Counted from the first letter of the stretch, positions 25,472 through 34,676 are shown. The stretch: DNA of 64,000 bases from an uncultured Bacteroidota bacterium (GCA_903877645.1 CAIRES010000088.1:1-64000), one strand, 5' to 3'. Numbers and translations: made by a program. Notes: a model not told the origin generated them from the letters alone.

Positions 25472-26551
25472 ATGGCCAGTACAGATGACATAGAAGACGT
25501 ATGGGATGATGAAGAACCTGAGGAAGAGGTAAACGAAGCCGACGACCAGCCGGTGGAACGATTCCGTATGGTCACCAAGCCAAAGCAGGAGCCGTTGCGC
25601 ATTGACAAATTCCTGATGGTGCGCCTCGAGGGCGCTACCCGTAATAAAATACAAAATGCCATAGATGACGGTTTTATACTCGTTAACAATGACGTAGTTA
25701 AATCCAACTACAGGGTTCGGCCGAATGATACTATAGTGGTTTTTGAGACCCGCCGCCCGGAAAGCCAGGAGGTGATCGCCGAAAACATACCACTGGACAT
25801 CCCGTATGAAGACGAGGACCTGCTCATCGTGAATAAGCCGTCAGGAATGGTAGTGCACCCCGGCTGTGGTAACTATAGCGGCACTATGGTCAATGGCCTC
25901 TCGTGGCACCTGCAACAAGAGAAGGTGGAGATAGACAACCTCACACGTGTGGGCCTCGTACACCGTATTGATAAAGACACCACCGGTCTTGTGGTCATCG
26001 GCAAAACTGCCGATGCTGTTGCCAAGCTATCTGCACAGTTTAAAGCACATACTGTACACCGCCGCTATATAGCCCTTGTGTGGGGCGATATGGAGGCAGA
26101 TGAAGGCACCATACATGTGAACATTGCCCGCAACCTACGCTTCCGAAAGATAATGGACACCTTCCCTGATGGCGACCATGGTAAGGATGCCATTACGCAC
26201 TACAAGGTGCTGGAACGCTTCAATTATGTGACGCTCGTAGAGCTTCGCCTGGAAACAGGCCGCACCCACCAGATCAGGGTGCATATGAAGTACATCGGCC
26301 ACCCCCTATTTAATGATGCTACCTATGGCGGCGACAGGATAGTAAAGGGTACGGTGTTCAGCAAGTATAAACAATTCATAGATAATTGTTTTGCCGCACT
26401 GCCCCGGCAGGCGCTTCATGCCAAGGAACTCGGATTCACACATCCGGGTACTAATACCTGGAAGCAGTTTGACTCTGACCTGCCGGCTGATATGGCCGAA
26501 GTGATCGAAAAATGGAGGACGTATACGAGCGGCATGCGCAGGGGTCAATAA
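25472..26551 (+). CDS. rluD: 23S rRNA pseudouridine synthase RluD-like
   Basis: This 359-residue protein has an acidic N-terminal tail (DIEDVWDDEEPEEEV), an S4 domain (LRIDKFLMVRLEGATRNKIQ) and the RluA-type catalytic domain. The catalytic Asp lies in GLVHRIDKDTTGLVV, followed by LETGRTHQIRVHM. RluD modifies helix 69 of 23S rRNA at positions 1911, 1915 and 1917. The TTG at 25445 opens the frame earlier, but it lies upstream of the promoter, so the ATG at 25472 is chosen. The long acidic leader is common in Bacteroidota versions. Confidence 0.92.
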   Translation: MASTDDIEDVWDDEEPEEEVNEADDQPVERFRMVTKPKQEPLRIDKFLMVRLEGATRNKIQNAIDDGFILVNNDVVKSNYRVRPNDTIVVFETRRPESQEVIAENIPLDIPYEDEDLLIVNKPSGMVVHPGCGNYSGTMVNGLSWHLQQEKVEIDNLTRVGLVHRIDKDTTGLVVIGKTADAVAKLSAQFKAHTVHRRYIALVWGDMEADEGTIHVNIARNLRFRKIMDTFPDGDHGKDAITHYKVLERFNYVTLVELRLETGRTHQIRVHMKYIGHPLFNDATYGGDRIVKGTVFSKYKQFIDNCFAALPRQALHAKELGFTHPGTNTWKQFDSDLPADMAEVIEKWRTYTSGMRRGQ

Positions 26552-27151
26552 ATAGCCCTTCGGTGGCACTCTCTTTTTCGCTTATGCAGATACTAGTTAT
26601 CTATGCTTGCATGCCCAATGTCCCATTGTGTTTCAACTTTCTTTTGTTGCTTCGTCCTGAAATAGGTTTACGCCATGGTCAGATAATCCTGATTTTTGTT
26701 TGCTGCCATTTTGTTAGTCCTACTTTTACTTTACAATTTGAGGTATATGGCGAGATATTTAAACACAAAGGCGCCCGCCCGGATGAACCCGTTCGGACGG
26801 GCAAAGGTTTTCGCAAAGGGCGCAAAGAAATGTAAAGAGCAGAAAAACGGTCTTTAACTGCACAAAGGTCTCATATAAATGAATACGCTCCAACATCTTT
26901 TAATTATGGGCGGTTTTATAAAATAGATATAGATTTTTTTCAATCCATTATTTGTTGTATGACCCACCCTGCGCGAACCGGCGAGTCCCGCAGAAAAGCG
27001 GAGACTCGCCGGGGACACAAATAGATATAGTTATTAATTGCTCAATGGCCTAATTGCGCATTGGCTCAATGGTTGTAGAGTTTTCGGAAAAGGTCATATT
27101 TTGCCTGACGTGCTCGAACTGGCGAATCGTGACTACTCACCAAGGACACAA
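26552..27151. other. Non-coding spacer with degenerate repeats
   Basis: No convincing gene is seen here. A strong hairpin pairs CCGGCGAGTC (26978-26987) with GACTCGCCGG (27003-27012), extended by CCGC/GCGG. A diverged partner occurs near 27118-27150 (aactggcga ... ggacacaaaa). Around 26762-26835 there is a low-complexity stretch of the CACAAAGG/GCAAAGGGCGCAAAG type that looks like an old interspersed repeat. Confidence 0.6.
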
Positions 27152-27176
27152 AATAGCCCGGCCAAGCCGGGCTATT
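27152..27176 (-). terminator. Terminator hairpin after secreted unknown protein
   Basis: AATAGCCCGGC (27152-27162) pairs perfectly with GCCGGGCTATT (27166-27176) around a three-base loop. On the minus strand it is followed by TTTGTGT. Confidence 0.75.
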
Positions 27177-27199
27177 GAAAATGGGAAGAAGGCATTGTA

Positions 27200-27724
27200 T
27201 TATGGTTTCAGAATGCACTGTGCTATTTCCTGAAGTGATCTGCCTTGTTTTGAGGATATATTAGGCTCAATATTGGTGCCGGAAAGCATTACACGCATTT
27301 CAGACAATGGCGACTCGCTGAAATCTTTCATATCAGCCATATCAAGATTGCCTTTAGGCAGGTATGTAGTGATGATAGTGCCGTCGGAGAAAGCCTGGTG
27401 CGATGGCGCATAATTATTGTCGGCTACCAGCTTGATCACCTTGCCGTTCTCTAATTTGCAATAAATAATATCACCTGCTTTTATATCATCCTGGAAGTGT
27501 TTGCTGTATTTGATCTGCATTTCCCAGCCATACTTATTGCCGCTTTGCTTCAAAGTCAGTTTCCAGTGCCACATCATGCCGCCTACTGCATTGCTGCCTG
27601 CTTTTACATGCTCTTTGGTGAAGGCATCTGTTTCATCGACATCCAGGTTACATTTTTGGGCATGGCCTACCATAGGCATCAGGCATATTGACAGGGCAAC
27701 GCATACTTGTTTAAATGTATTCAT
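27200..27724 (-). CDS. Secreted protein, function unknown
   Basis: I do not recognise this 174-residue protein. Residues 1-22 are a signal peptide ending VGHAQ. The mature part is predicted to be mostly beta strands, with two Cys (CNLDVDETDAF at the start and AQCILKP at the end) that could form a disulfide. KLTLKQSGNKYGWEMQIKYS and KVIKLVADNNYAPS are reminiscent of small periplasmic beta-barrel or carrier proteins of Bacteroidota, but that is weak. An exact -7 element lies 14 bases upstream, and a terminator follows, so it is monocistronic. Confidence 0.65.
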   Translation of the reverse strand: MNTFKQVCVALSICLMPMVGHAQKCNLDVDETDAFTKEHVKAGSNAVGGMMWHWKLTLKQSGNKYGWEMQIKYSKHFQDDIKAGDIIYCKLENGKVIKLVADNNYAPSHQAFSDGTIITTYLPKGNLDMADMKDFSESPLSEMRVMLSGTNIEPNISSKQGRSLQEIAQCILKP

Positions 27725-27738
27725 AATCTCTTTTTTTA

Positions 27739-27746
27739 CAAATTTA
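27739..27746 (-). promoter_or_regulatory. -7 promoter element of secreted unknown protein
   Basis: The minus strand reads TAAATTTG, an exact match to TAnnTTTG, ending 14 bases before the ATG at 27724. Confidence 0.6.
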
Positions 27747-27771
27747 TATATAGAAAGTGAAAAATCAATTT

Positions 27772-28539
27772 TTAATTTTCCCTGGCCAGTATATACAAAT
27801 TGCCATTGATCAAAGCCACAGCGGAATCAATACAAGGCGGGCCATTAAAATTTATGGCAGGGTTTACATAAGTATTGGTCATAAAGAACAGCGTGCCGGT
27901 TTCGTTAGGGATAATATCCCAAAGTGGGTATCCTAGCAGGTCGCCAAAAGTAAATTGTGTATAAAAAGTATCTGTGCCCGATATATAATAAAACCTGCCC
28001 GTGTCGCTTTTGTTCACTGTTATTTCGGCATAGCGTTGTGCATCTGTCAGTCCAAACCATATTTCTGAGCCATCTGAGAGGTCGAGGGCATCTATAGCCC
28101 TCCACTTACTGCCTGATCTATTATTAGCCAGCAGCGACATACGTGCATTGGTGCCGCTCGCGAGTATACCTAATCCAAAAGTAGCTGTGGCGCCGGTATA
28201 CTTAAACCTGCGGGGCGTCGTAGAGTCCTGCCCTATGATCCATGAATCTCCGTTTACCCAGTTGGTGTATAAATAATCGCTACTGAAAGCATCCACATAA
28301 TACCATCCTCCAGTCTTTAATTTTGATGCCGGAAAATTGAATGCACTGTGCCTTAGGGCCTTGCCAGACACCACAACGTTTGTTCCGTTCACATAATCTG
28401 TTTCGGAAGCGTATACATTCACATTCATATCAGCATCCGTATCATTCTGTACACTGAATTGCGGGTCGGATTTCTTTTTACACCCCCAGGCAATGATGCA
28501 CACCAATAAGGAAAAAAGCAGGAATTTTTTAGATTTCAT
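27772..28539 (-). CDS. Putative lipoprotein, function unknown
   Basis: From the ATG at 28539 this is 255 residues with a type II signal (KFLLFSLLVCIIAWGC), so it is a lipoprotein beginning CKKKSDPQ. The frame opens 24 codons earlier, but that part is not signal-like. The body is beta-rich (FSVQNDTDADMNVNVYAS, YADAF-like turns, YYISGTDTFYTQF) with no recognisable enzyme motif. It may be an outer-membrane-anchored binding protein. The stop is near the promoter of the gene downstream on the same strand, so the two are separately transcribed. Confidence 0.65.
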   Translation of the reverse strand: MKSKKFLLFSLLVCIIAWGCKKKSDPQFSVQNDTDADMNVNVYASETDYVNGTNVVVSGKALRHSAFNFPASKLKTGGWYYVDAFSSDYLYTNWVNGDSWIIGQDSTTPRRFKYTGATATFGLGILASGTNARMSLLANNRSGSKWRAIDALDLSDGSEIWFGLTDAQRYAEITVNKSDTGRFYYISGTDTFYTQFTFGDLLGYPLWDIIPNETGTLFFMTNTYVNPAINFNGPPCIDSAVALINGNLYILAREN

Positions 28540-28682
28540 TTTTTGAGACAGGGTTTGATGAATCACGAATGTAATGAAACTACAAATTGTAAGTTGTTTT
28601 ATTTCATACAAAATTTATAAAGTATCCATTTTACCTGCTCCAGGCGTTAACTATTTGTTTTATTCCTTTAGCTTAGCGTTCT

Positions 28683-30170
28683 ATGCCCATAGGTCGGCCT
28701 TATAAAATATGGTTATTACTCATTGCCGCCTGTATTATATCGCGGCTGCCTGAGCTAATGAGCCCGAACCTCTTGCTGGACGGTGATGAATGTGTAGTGG
28801 CTATTATGGCCAAACACATCATGACTGGCAAGGCATTCTCTGCTTATTTCTATGGACAGTCTTACGGCTTCTCGTTAGTAGAGTGTCTTTTTATTATTCC
28901 GTTTTACTTTCTTTTTGGCATCACTACCCTTTCCGTAAAACTTGCCATGCTGGCTTTGTGGGCCACCGGCGTACTTTTTCTGTACAAAACGTTCCTGCTC
29001 ATCAATAAAGGATATTCATGGCTACCATTATTACTTATACTTGTTTTTATATGGTCGCCTGCATGGGCGGTTTGGTCTATGAAGGCGCGAGGAGGGTATT
29101 TAACATCATTCACCCTTACCTCAATAGCGCTTACTTGTTTATTCAGGGATAAGAAGAGTTCGTTTGCCTGGTCAGGAATTGGCATCTTGTGCGTCGTTGT
29201 GTACCAGAGCCAGCCTTTGTGGATACCCGGCTTAGCGCCGTTTCTTATTTACTTCTTATTTAGAGATAAAAAGATACTGCCGCTGTTTGCCTTCATTTTA
29301 CCGATAGTCCTGCTTTCTCTTTTCGTCAGCTTTTACAAACATGGCATGCTGGAGTTTGGTGTCATCCGGGCAGATTACACGCTGGATGATCTATCGGGCC
29401 GAATAATGCGCATACCGGCATTTCTTTATAACTCACTTCATGGCAACTATTTCTTCGACCAGATACAAAAGCCCAATTTGTTCTGTGCTTCCTTAGCCAT
29501 CGTTTTCGAGGTCATTATATTTCTGCTGATTGTGGCTGCTGTTTACAATGTCATAACCCAAAAAAAAGGAACTTTAGTTTTTAATCTTTCTGCTTGTTCG
29601 CTATTGCTTACACTTTCCTTTACGATTTGTGCGCCAGGTTTCCAGGGCCGTTATTTGCTACCTGTCACCGGCTATACTTTAATCTCTTTATTATTGCTGC
29701 TTAATAGCCTGAATGTCAAAAAAAAGATATTATACACAGCCGGGTATGTGTATATAATTATGGGTGTTGTAGCATTGGTTACATTTTACAATTTCTCATT
29801 TTCACCTACCAGGGAAAAAGCACTAAAGGGCGCGCTGAGCTATTTAACAAGTAATGATGTGCACTACGCCTACTGTTACGACAATATGTTTACCTGGCAG
29901 GTCATATTTTATTCGAATGAGCAGGTGCTATGCCATGAGAAAAGGTTACCCGGCAGGTTCCCTAAATATGTATGGCAGGTGGACAGCTCCTATTACAGCG
30001 GCGCTAAAGCCGCATTTATATCGCAACCCGGATACCCGCTGTCCATAGCGTTTCCACAGTCTGCAACTATTGATGGTTATTATATAGCCATAGACCCGCC
30101 AAAAGAAATTATGAAACAAAAATTTCCAAGACAAACAAAGCGGCCAAAATTTTACTACTGCAGTCAGTAA
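28683..30170 (+). CDS. GT39-like polytopic membrane glycosyltransferase
   Basis: This 495-residue protein has about 11-12 membrane helices and a 110-residue soluble tail. The first periplasmic loop contains DGDECVV near residues 33-39, in the position of the catalytic acidic pair of ArnT/PMT-type GT-C enzymes. KARGGYLTSFTLTSI and SMK loops follow the pattern of bacterial GT39/GT83 proteins. It would transfer a sugar from a polyprenyl carrier to an envelope acceptor. It stands alone, divergent from the lipoprotein gene. Donor and acceptor are unknown. Confidence 0.7.
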   Translation: MPIGRPYKIWLLLIAACIISRLPELMSPNLLLDGDECVVAIMAKHIMTGKAFSAYFYGQSYGFSLVECLFIIPFYFLFGITTLSVKLAMLALWATGVLFLYKTFLLINKGYSWLPLLLILVFIWSPAWAVWSMKARGGYLTSFTLTSIALTCLFRDKKSSFAWSGIGILCVVVYQSQPLWIPGLAPFLIYFLFRDKKILPLFAFILPIVLLSLFVSFYKHGMLEFGVIRADYTLDDLSGRIMRIPAFLYNSLHGNYFFDQIQKPNLFCASLAIVFEVIIFLLIVAAVYNVITQKKGTLVFNLSACSLLLTLSFTICAPGFQGRYLLPVTGYTLISLLLLLNSLNVKKKILYTAGYVYIIMGVVALVTFYNFSFSPTREKALKGALSYLTSNDVHYAYCYDNMFTWQVIFYSNEQVLCHEKRLPGRFPKYVWQVDSSYYSGAKAAFISQPGYPLSIAFPQSATIDGYYIAIDPPKEIMKQKFPRQTKRPKFYYCSQ

Positions 30171-30689
30171 TCAGTAAATGTGGCTTCCGGAAATTTCCGA
30201 TCATTTCCGGTTTCTTCCGGTTTTTGCAGGCTACCGGAAAACACTGTAACCCTTTACCACAGATAGTTTCGTTGATTTTTTGACTATATTTTTCCGGTAT
30301 GACTGCGCGGGTTTCCGATTGGGATAATTTCATGCGATATGCACGCTTCTCACTCTTATATTCTTTGCGGCAATACCGGGCAAGATGGATAACCGACAAT
30401 AACGCCACAAGGTAAAACAGGAAATATAAAATGGCAAAACGAAAATCTATGACAGCGCGGAATCCGCGCTGTCATAGACGCATACGCGTCTGTCATAGAA
30501 AAAACTTTGCAGTACCGGCGCGGGTTTGATGGCAATTTTCGCTTTTTTTTAGGAACTTTGATGTGGGCGGGTATTTTTTATTGCCAACGAGTTGATATAC
30601 TGCAATAATGCTATTTAATAATCGGTATGCAGTATGGTATTCTTTGCAAACACATACCTTAGCTGCTCTTTAAAACAGCAGCCCCTGAT
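30171..30689. other. Non-coding spacer with TTCCGG runs and hairpins
   Basis: No gene is supported. TTCCGG and near matches occur several times between 30186 and 30300. A perfect 14-bp hairpin pairs CTATGACAGCGCGG (30447-30460) with CCGCGCTGTCATAG (30464-30477), and a second, smaller one pairs AGACGC (30476-30481) with GCGTCT (30486-30491). CTGTCATAG is repeated at 30490-30498. This resembles a palindromic interspersed repeat unit. Confidence 0.65.
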
Positions 30690-31301
30690 ATGAACAACGA
30701 ATTATCCGCCACTTTTGGAAACATAGATATATACATCTTCGACCAACTGCTGAAGGGCAGGTTTGACAATTGTAAGGACATTGTAGATGTGGGTTGCGGG
30801 CATGGGAGGAACATTCATTATTTTCTAAAAAATGGTTTTAATGTTTTCGGGATAGACCGGGATGCCGGAGCGATAGCGGCCGTGCAGGCCATGGCAAAGG
30901 AGCTTGCACCCAATACCCCTGCCGAACATTTTGTAGTATCGACAGCAGAACAGATACCTTTCGCGGATGCAAGATTTGACCTGGCCATATGTAGCGCTGT
31001 ACTGCACTTTGCTACAAGCAAGGAGCATTTTGAGGCTATGCTGCACGATATATGGCGGGTACTAAAACCCGGTGGTTTTTTCTTTGCGCGGCTGGCCTCT
31101 GATATTGGCATTGAACGCCTGGTAAAGAGCATTGGCGATGGACGATATTTACTGCCCGATGGTTCGGTGCGCTATCTCGTTAACCACGAGTCACTTGTTC
31201 TTTATACACAGCAGCTTGGGGGCGAATTATACGAACCCATAAAGACAACTAATGTGGACAATATAAGGGCTATGACTACGTGGTGTGTAAGGAAGAAATG
31301 A
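30690..31301 (+). CDS. Class I SAM-dependent methyltransferase
   Basis: This 203-residue protein is a bare Rossmann methyltransferase domain. Motif I is VDVGCGHGRN near residues 33-42, the acidic end of strand 2 is FGIDRD, motif II is FDLAICSAVLHF and the post-motif is RVLKPGGFFFARL. The arrangement resembles UbiE/TehB-like small-molecule methyltransferases, but the substrate cannot be read from sequence. It is a single gene between two repeat-rich spacers, with a hairpin terminator immediately after the stop. Confidence 0.85.
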   Translation: MNNELSATFGNIDIYIFDQLLKGRFDNCKDIVDVGCGHGRNIHYFLKNGFNVFGIDRDAGAIAAVQAMAKELAPNTPAEHFVVSTAEQIPFADARFDLAICSAVLHFATSKEHFEAMLHDIWRVLKPGGFFFARLASDIGIERLVKSIGDGRYLLPDGSVRYLVNHESLVLYTQQLGGELYEPIKTTNVDNIRAMTTWCVRKK

Positions 31302-31328
31302 ATAATGCAAGCGAGACGCTTGCATTAT
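31302..31328 (+). terminator. Hairpin after methyltransferase
   Basis: ATAATGCAAGCG (31302-31313) pairs perfectly with CGCTTGCATTAT (31317-31328). The T tract is weak, so termination is probable rather than certain. Confidence 0.65.
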
Positions 31329-31361
31329 ATTGGGACGAGCGAGAAGCTTCCAGTGAGGTCC

Positions 31362-31598
31362 TTAATGATTGAATGGATACTATGATTTTTTGATGGCAGT
31401 TGCAAACCGCGGAGATTTTGCAGATACGGGTTGTCCAATGATCAAGGTGATTGGCTATGAATTGTGCATGATTGATTGTGTAGTGTGTACTGCGCGAGAA
31501 GGGCATGGGCAAGCCAAGCCCCTACGGCGAGTGGTATCAACTGTCTGAACTATGATCTTTAAATGATTGTAATGAGGGACTATGATTTTGTGTGTGGT
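31362..31598 (+). repeat. Diverged direct repeats around ACTATGAT
   Basis: The stretch AATGATTG-AATGG-ACTATGATTTTTTG near 31364-31392 recurs in diverged form near 31562-31592 (AATGATTGTAATGAGGG then ACTATGATTTTG). A further ACTATGAT lies at 31549-31556. No gene is present between 31302 and 31715; this looks like worn intergenic repeat sequence. Confidence 0.5.
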
Positions 31599-31715
31599 TG
31601 ATCGTGTTGCGTCTATTCATTTTAAAGACAGATGAGTATACAGCAAATAGCCATAAGGATAAAGTAATTGGATAACAGGATGAGGTAAAAAGAAGCGAGC
31701 GATACGGTCTTGCCT

Positions 31716-32021
31716 TTATAGAAGGGGAGCATCCATATAATTCAACTCATTCAGCTGCAAAACAAGGTGTGCTGATTTACGAAACATTCGTTTGCAAAGA
31801 ATAGTGTAGACTGCAGACAGTACAGCTAGTATGGCTATAAACAGGTACGCCACTTCCCTATGCATTTTCAGAAAGCTCCTTGCGCTTTCTGACGTAATGA
31901 GCCAACCAATAATAAGCATATAGCTGGCCGACAGCTTTGAGAAACTATCAAAGAAAAGCGTGTACAACTCTTTGAGCTGCCCGAAAAGCTGATCGAATTG
32001 TTCTTTTGGTGAGGCTTGCAT
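31716..32021 (-). CDS. Small two-helix membrane protein, function unknown
   Basis: I do not recognise this 101-residue protein. The N-terminus (SPKEQFDQLFGQLKELYTLF) is amphipathic. It is followed by two helices at about residues 33-45 and 58-78, and a short tail rich in Leu and Asn. The composition and start (ATG at 32021 with a near-consensus TAAATTGC upstream) look like a real gene rather than a shadow frame. It lies between a worn repeat region and a tRNA pair. A helper or stress role is possible but unsupported. Confidence 0.55.
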   Translation of the reverse strand: MQASPKEQFDQLFGQLKELYTLFFDSFSKLSASYMLIIGWLITSESARSFLKMHREVAYLFIAILAVLSAVYTILCKRMFRKSAHLVLQLNELNYMDAPLL

Positions 32022-32043
32022 AGTATATGATGAAGCAATTTAC

Positions 32044-32082
32044 ATAAAATAAAAAAGGTTACCCACTTTCGTAGATAACCTT
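32044..32082 (-). terminator. Terminator after tRNA-Ser/tRNA-Pro pair
   Basis: AAGGTTA (32055-32061) pairs with TAACCTT (32076-32082); on the minus strand a T-rich run follows. Confidence 0.65.
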
Positions 32083-32088
32083 CTTTCA

Positions 32089-32163
<75 letters not shown>

Positions 32164-32187
32164 ATTACTCTATTCAAACATTCTCTG

Positions 32188-32277
32188 CGGTGAGGGAGGG
32201 ATTCGAACCCTCGGTACGCTTTTACAGCGCACGCCAGTTTAGCAAACTAGTGGATTCGGCCTCTCTCCCACCTCACC
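32188..32277 (-). tRNA. tRNA-Ser(GCU)
   Basis: The 90-nt class II tRNA has acceptor GGTGAGG/CCTCACC with discriminator G, anticodon GCT in AGTTTGCTAAACT, a long variable arm and GGTTCGAATCC. It forms a pair with tRNA-Pro 24 bases downstream. Confidence 0.95.
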
Positions 32278-32492
32278 TTTAACCGGCATGTAAACCTGCG
32301 TTTACACTCTATGTTTCTTTTTAAAGGACTGCAAAGGTAATTTATAAAGTGCAAATGTGCAAATGAAATAATACGCAAATGCTCATATTTTTAAGACTAA
32401 TGTGCTAATTGGCTGATCAGGTGATTTGCTGATTAGCTAATGCTCGTGTTTGTACCACATCCAGCATACCAGGCACACTCCATTACATCCCT

Positions 32493-33971
32493 TTAAATAG
32501 CAGCCAACTGTACCTTTTGCTGTATCTCCATCAGGTTGTCCTTGTACTCTGTATCGGTCTCCATTAGGTTCTCCACCGTTTGGCAGGAGTGGATAACGGT
32601 AGTATGATCAAATCCGCCAAAATGGTCGCCTATGGTCTTCAGGGATTGCTTGGTGAATTTTTTGGCAAAGTACATGGTTATCTGGCGGGCCAGCACTACC
32701 TCACGCTTGCGCGTTTTGGTGAGCAGGCGCTCATAGGCCACATGATAATAGTCGCACACCAGTTTCTGTATGTTCTCTATGGTCATTTCCCTTGCAGCCG
32801 TCTTCACAAAATTCTTCATCACACGCTTAGCCAGATCCAGATCGATCTCTTTCTTATTGAGTGTAGCCTGTGCAAAAAGGGCTATCAATGCACCTTCCAG
32901 TTCGCGTACATTGCTTTGTATGTTGTAGGCCACATAGCGCACTACCTCTTCGGATATCTCCAGCCCTTCCTGCTTCATTTTCACATGCAGTATGGCCTGG
33001 CGTGTTTCAAAATCCGGCGCCTGTATATCGGCATTCAATCCCCAGCGGAAACGGCTGAGCAACCTTTCCTGCATCCCTTCCATATCGCGTGGTGCGGTAT
33101 CGCTGGTGAGGATGATCTGCTTACCACTCTGGTGCAGGTGGTTGAAGATGGCAAAGAACACATCCTGTGTTTTCACTGCCGATACGAACAAGTGAATATC
33201 ATCCATGATCAGCACATCAATGAGCTGGTAGAAATGGATGAAATCATTGATCTCATTATTCTTGGAGTGGTCTATGAATTGGTTGATGAATTTCTCAGCG
33301 CTTACATAAAGTACAGACTTATTGGGGTGCAGCCTGCGCACCTCGTTACCTATTGCCTGTACCAGGTGCGTCTTTCCCCACCCTACGCCGCCATAAACCA
33401 CCAGCGGGTTGAAGGAAGTAGCGCCGGGCTTGCGGGCCACATGCAACCCCGCTGAACGTGCTAGACGGTTGCAATCTCCCTCTACATAATTTTCAAAAAC
33501 ATAATTGCTGTTGAGCTGCGGGTCTATCTGCATGCGCTTCAGTCCCGGAATAGCGTAAGGTGTTTTTATGTTATGCGGATCATCCCATTTCAATGGCATG
33601 TCTACATAGTTGTTGTCCTTTGGTGTTTTGGCATAAGTGCTTCCCGGCATGTTGATAGATGCAGGGTTGCGTTGTGACGAAGCGCTTTCCATCATGATGC
33701 GGTACTCCAGCCTGCCCACTTTGCCAAGAACCCGTTTAATGGTCTTGCCCAGCAATTCCACATAATGCTCTTCCAGCCATTCGTAAAAAAACTGGCTGGG
33801 CACTTGCAACGTCAGCACATTATCATTCAGCCCTACAGCCTTCACCGGTTCGAACCAGGTTTGGAATGTGCGCCAGTTAACATTATCTTTTATGATGCTC
33901 AAACACTTCTCCCACAATTGCTCTGCTTCGGTTAAAACATTAGTAGTAGTATTATAAAGATGTTTATCCAT
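32493..33971 (-). CDS. dnaA: Chromosomal replication initiator DnaA
   Basis: DnaA binds DnaA boxes and melts oriC. This 492-residue protein has domain I (WEKCLSIIKDNVNWRTFQTWF), a linker of about 60 residues, the AAA+ domain with Walker A GGVGWGKTH and Walker B VLIMDDIH, sensor segments near RLLSRFRWG, and the C-terminal DNA-binding helix GDHFGGFDHTTVIH. The usual GGxGLGKTH carries Trp in place of Leu. The ATG at 33971 is preferred over a TTG four codons earlier. A near-consensus -7 element (GAACTTTG) lies upstream. Confidence 0.96.
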   Translation of the reverse strand: MDKHLYNTTTNVLTEAEQLWEKCLSIIKDNVNWRTFQTWFEPVKAVGLNDNVLTLQVPSQFFYEWLEEHYVELLGKTIKRVLGKVGRLEYRIMMESASSQRNPASINMPGSTYAKTPKDNNYVDMPLKWDDPHNIKTPYAIPGLKRMQIDPQLNSNYVFENYVEGDCNRLARSAGLHVARKPGATSFNPLVVYGGVGWGKTHLVQAIGNEVRRLHPNKSVLYVSAEKFINQFIDHSKNNEINDFIHFYQLIDVLIMDDIHLFVSAVKTQDVFFAIFNHLHQSGKQIILTSDTAPRDMEGMQERLLSRFRWGLNADIQAPDFETRQAILHVKMKQEGLEISEEVVRYVAYNIQSNVRELEGALIALFAQATLNKKEIDLDLAKRVMKNFVKTAAREMTIENIQKLVCDYYHVAYERLLTKTRKREVVLARQITMYFAKKFTKQSLKTIGDHFGGFDHTTVIHSCQTVENLMETDTEYKDNLMEIQQKVQLAAI

Positions 33972-34640
33972 ATTATGAAACAAAGTTCATCAAGTTAAAT
34001 CAAAAATTTTAAACTAATTGAGACACCAAAAAAGACCTGTTCAAGAAAAAAAAATCTCTACAAATCCAATGCTAACAACCCTTTGCTGATCAGTTATTTT
34101 TTTTAGTAAACCTCAACTCTTTTTCACCTTTTTCGCGGCTCATTCTGCTTTTTACGACAGGAGGACGAAATTGCTAACATTTTGTTGAAAAAAAAAATGA
34201 GTTTGCTATTGTTTGTTTAAAAAAACTTACAGATTGAGGTTTGGAAAGTTTGGAATATTTTTTGCAACAAAAAACAAAAATGATGGATTATTTTCACTAA
34301 CTTATGCGGTCCGCTGATCTGTAACGGACCGTTACCGTTCGGGCCATAAGTATATTGCCATATAATGCAGTATTGATGCGTACTTCACAAGATAGCGTGT
34401 TCATTTTTGTACAAGAGATTTAAGCAGGATACCCCAATGACCTGAACTACTAATGTACAACTATCTTTATCAAAAAAATGGTTTGTCTAAATATTTATTC
34501 CCGGAGAAAAAAATACACCAACTAACAAGGTGGTGATAACTACCATCTTTCTGCTGTTTTTTTTAATTTTTCACTAAAATGTCTTTCCCTATTTTCGTTT
34601 TTGGAAGCGGCTTTCCTGCACAAAAAATCAGGCAAGTGCA
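33972..34640. other. AT-rich spacer upstream of dnaA
   Basis: No gene is supported. The stretch is AT-rich with many A/T runs. A palindromic block lies at 34301-34350: CTTATG (34301-34306) pairs with CATAAG (34345-34350), CGGTCCG (34307-34313) with CGGACCG (34325-34331), and TAACGG/CCGTTA form another inner repeat. No TTATCCACA-type DnaA box was found, so origin function is not supported. Confidence 0.5.
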
Positions 34641-34676
34641 TCAAAACAAAAGATCCCGCCTTGAAGGGCAGGATCT
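34641..34676 (-). terminator. Intrinsic terminator after E2 gene
   Basis: On the minus strand AGATCCTGCC pairs with GGCGGGATCT (one G-T pair) around CTTCAA, followed by TTTTGTTTTG. Confidence 0.8.

Noticed and set aside
26512-26835. 107-residue frame after rluD
   Set aside because: It starts inside rluD and runs through repeat-like spacer; no coding signs.
30109-30408. 99-residue minus-strand frame in the TTCCGG-rich spacer
   Set aside because: Composition follows the repeat, with no start signals or homology pattern.
32580-33455. Long antisense frame opposite dnaA
   Set aside because: A 291-residue frame results from codon constraints of dnaA; it shows no domain pattern or promoter.
33972-34640. 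Possible oriC near dnaA
   Set aside because: The region is AT-rich and palindromic, but I found no TTATCCACA-type boxes, and Bacteroidota origins are not always next to dnaA.
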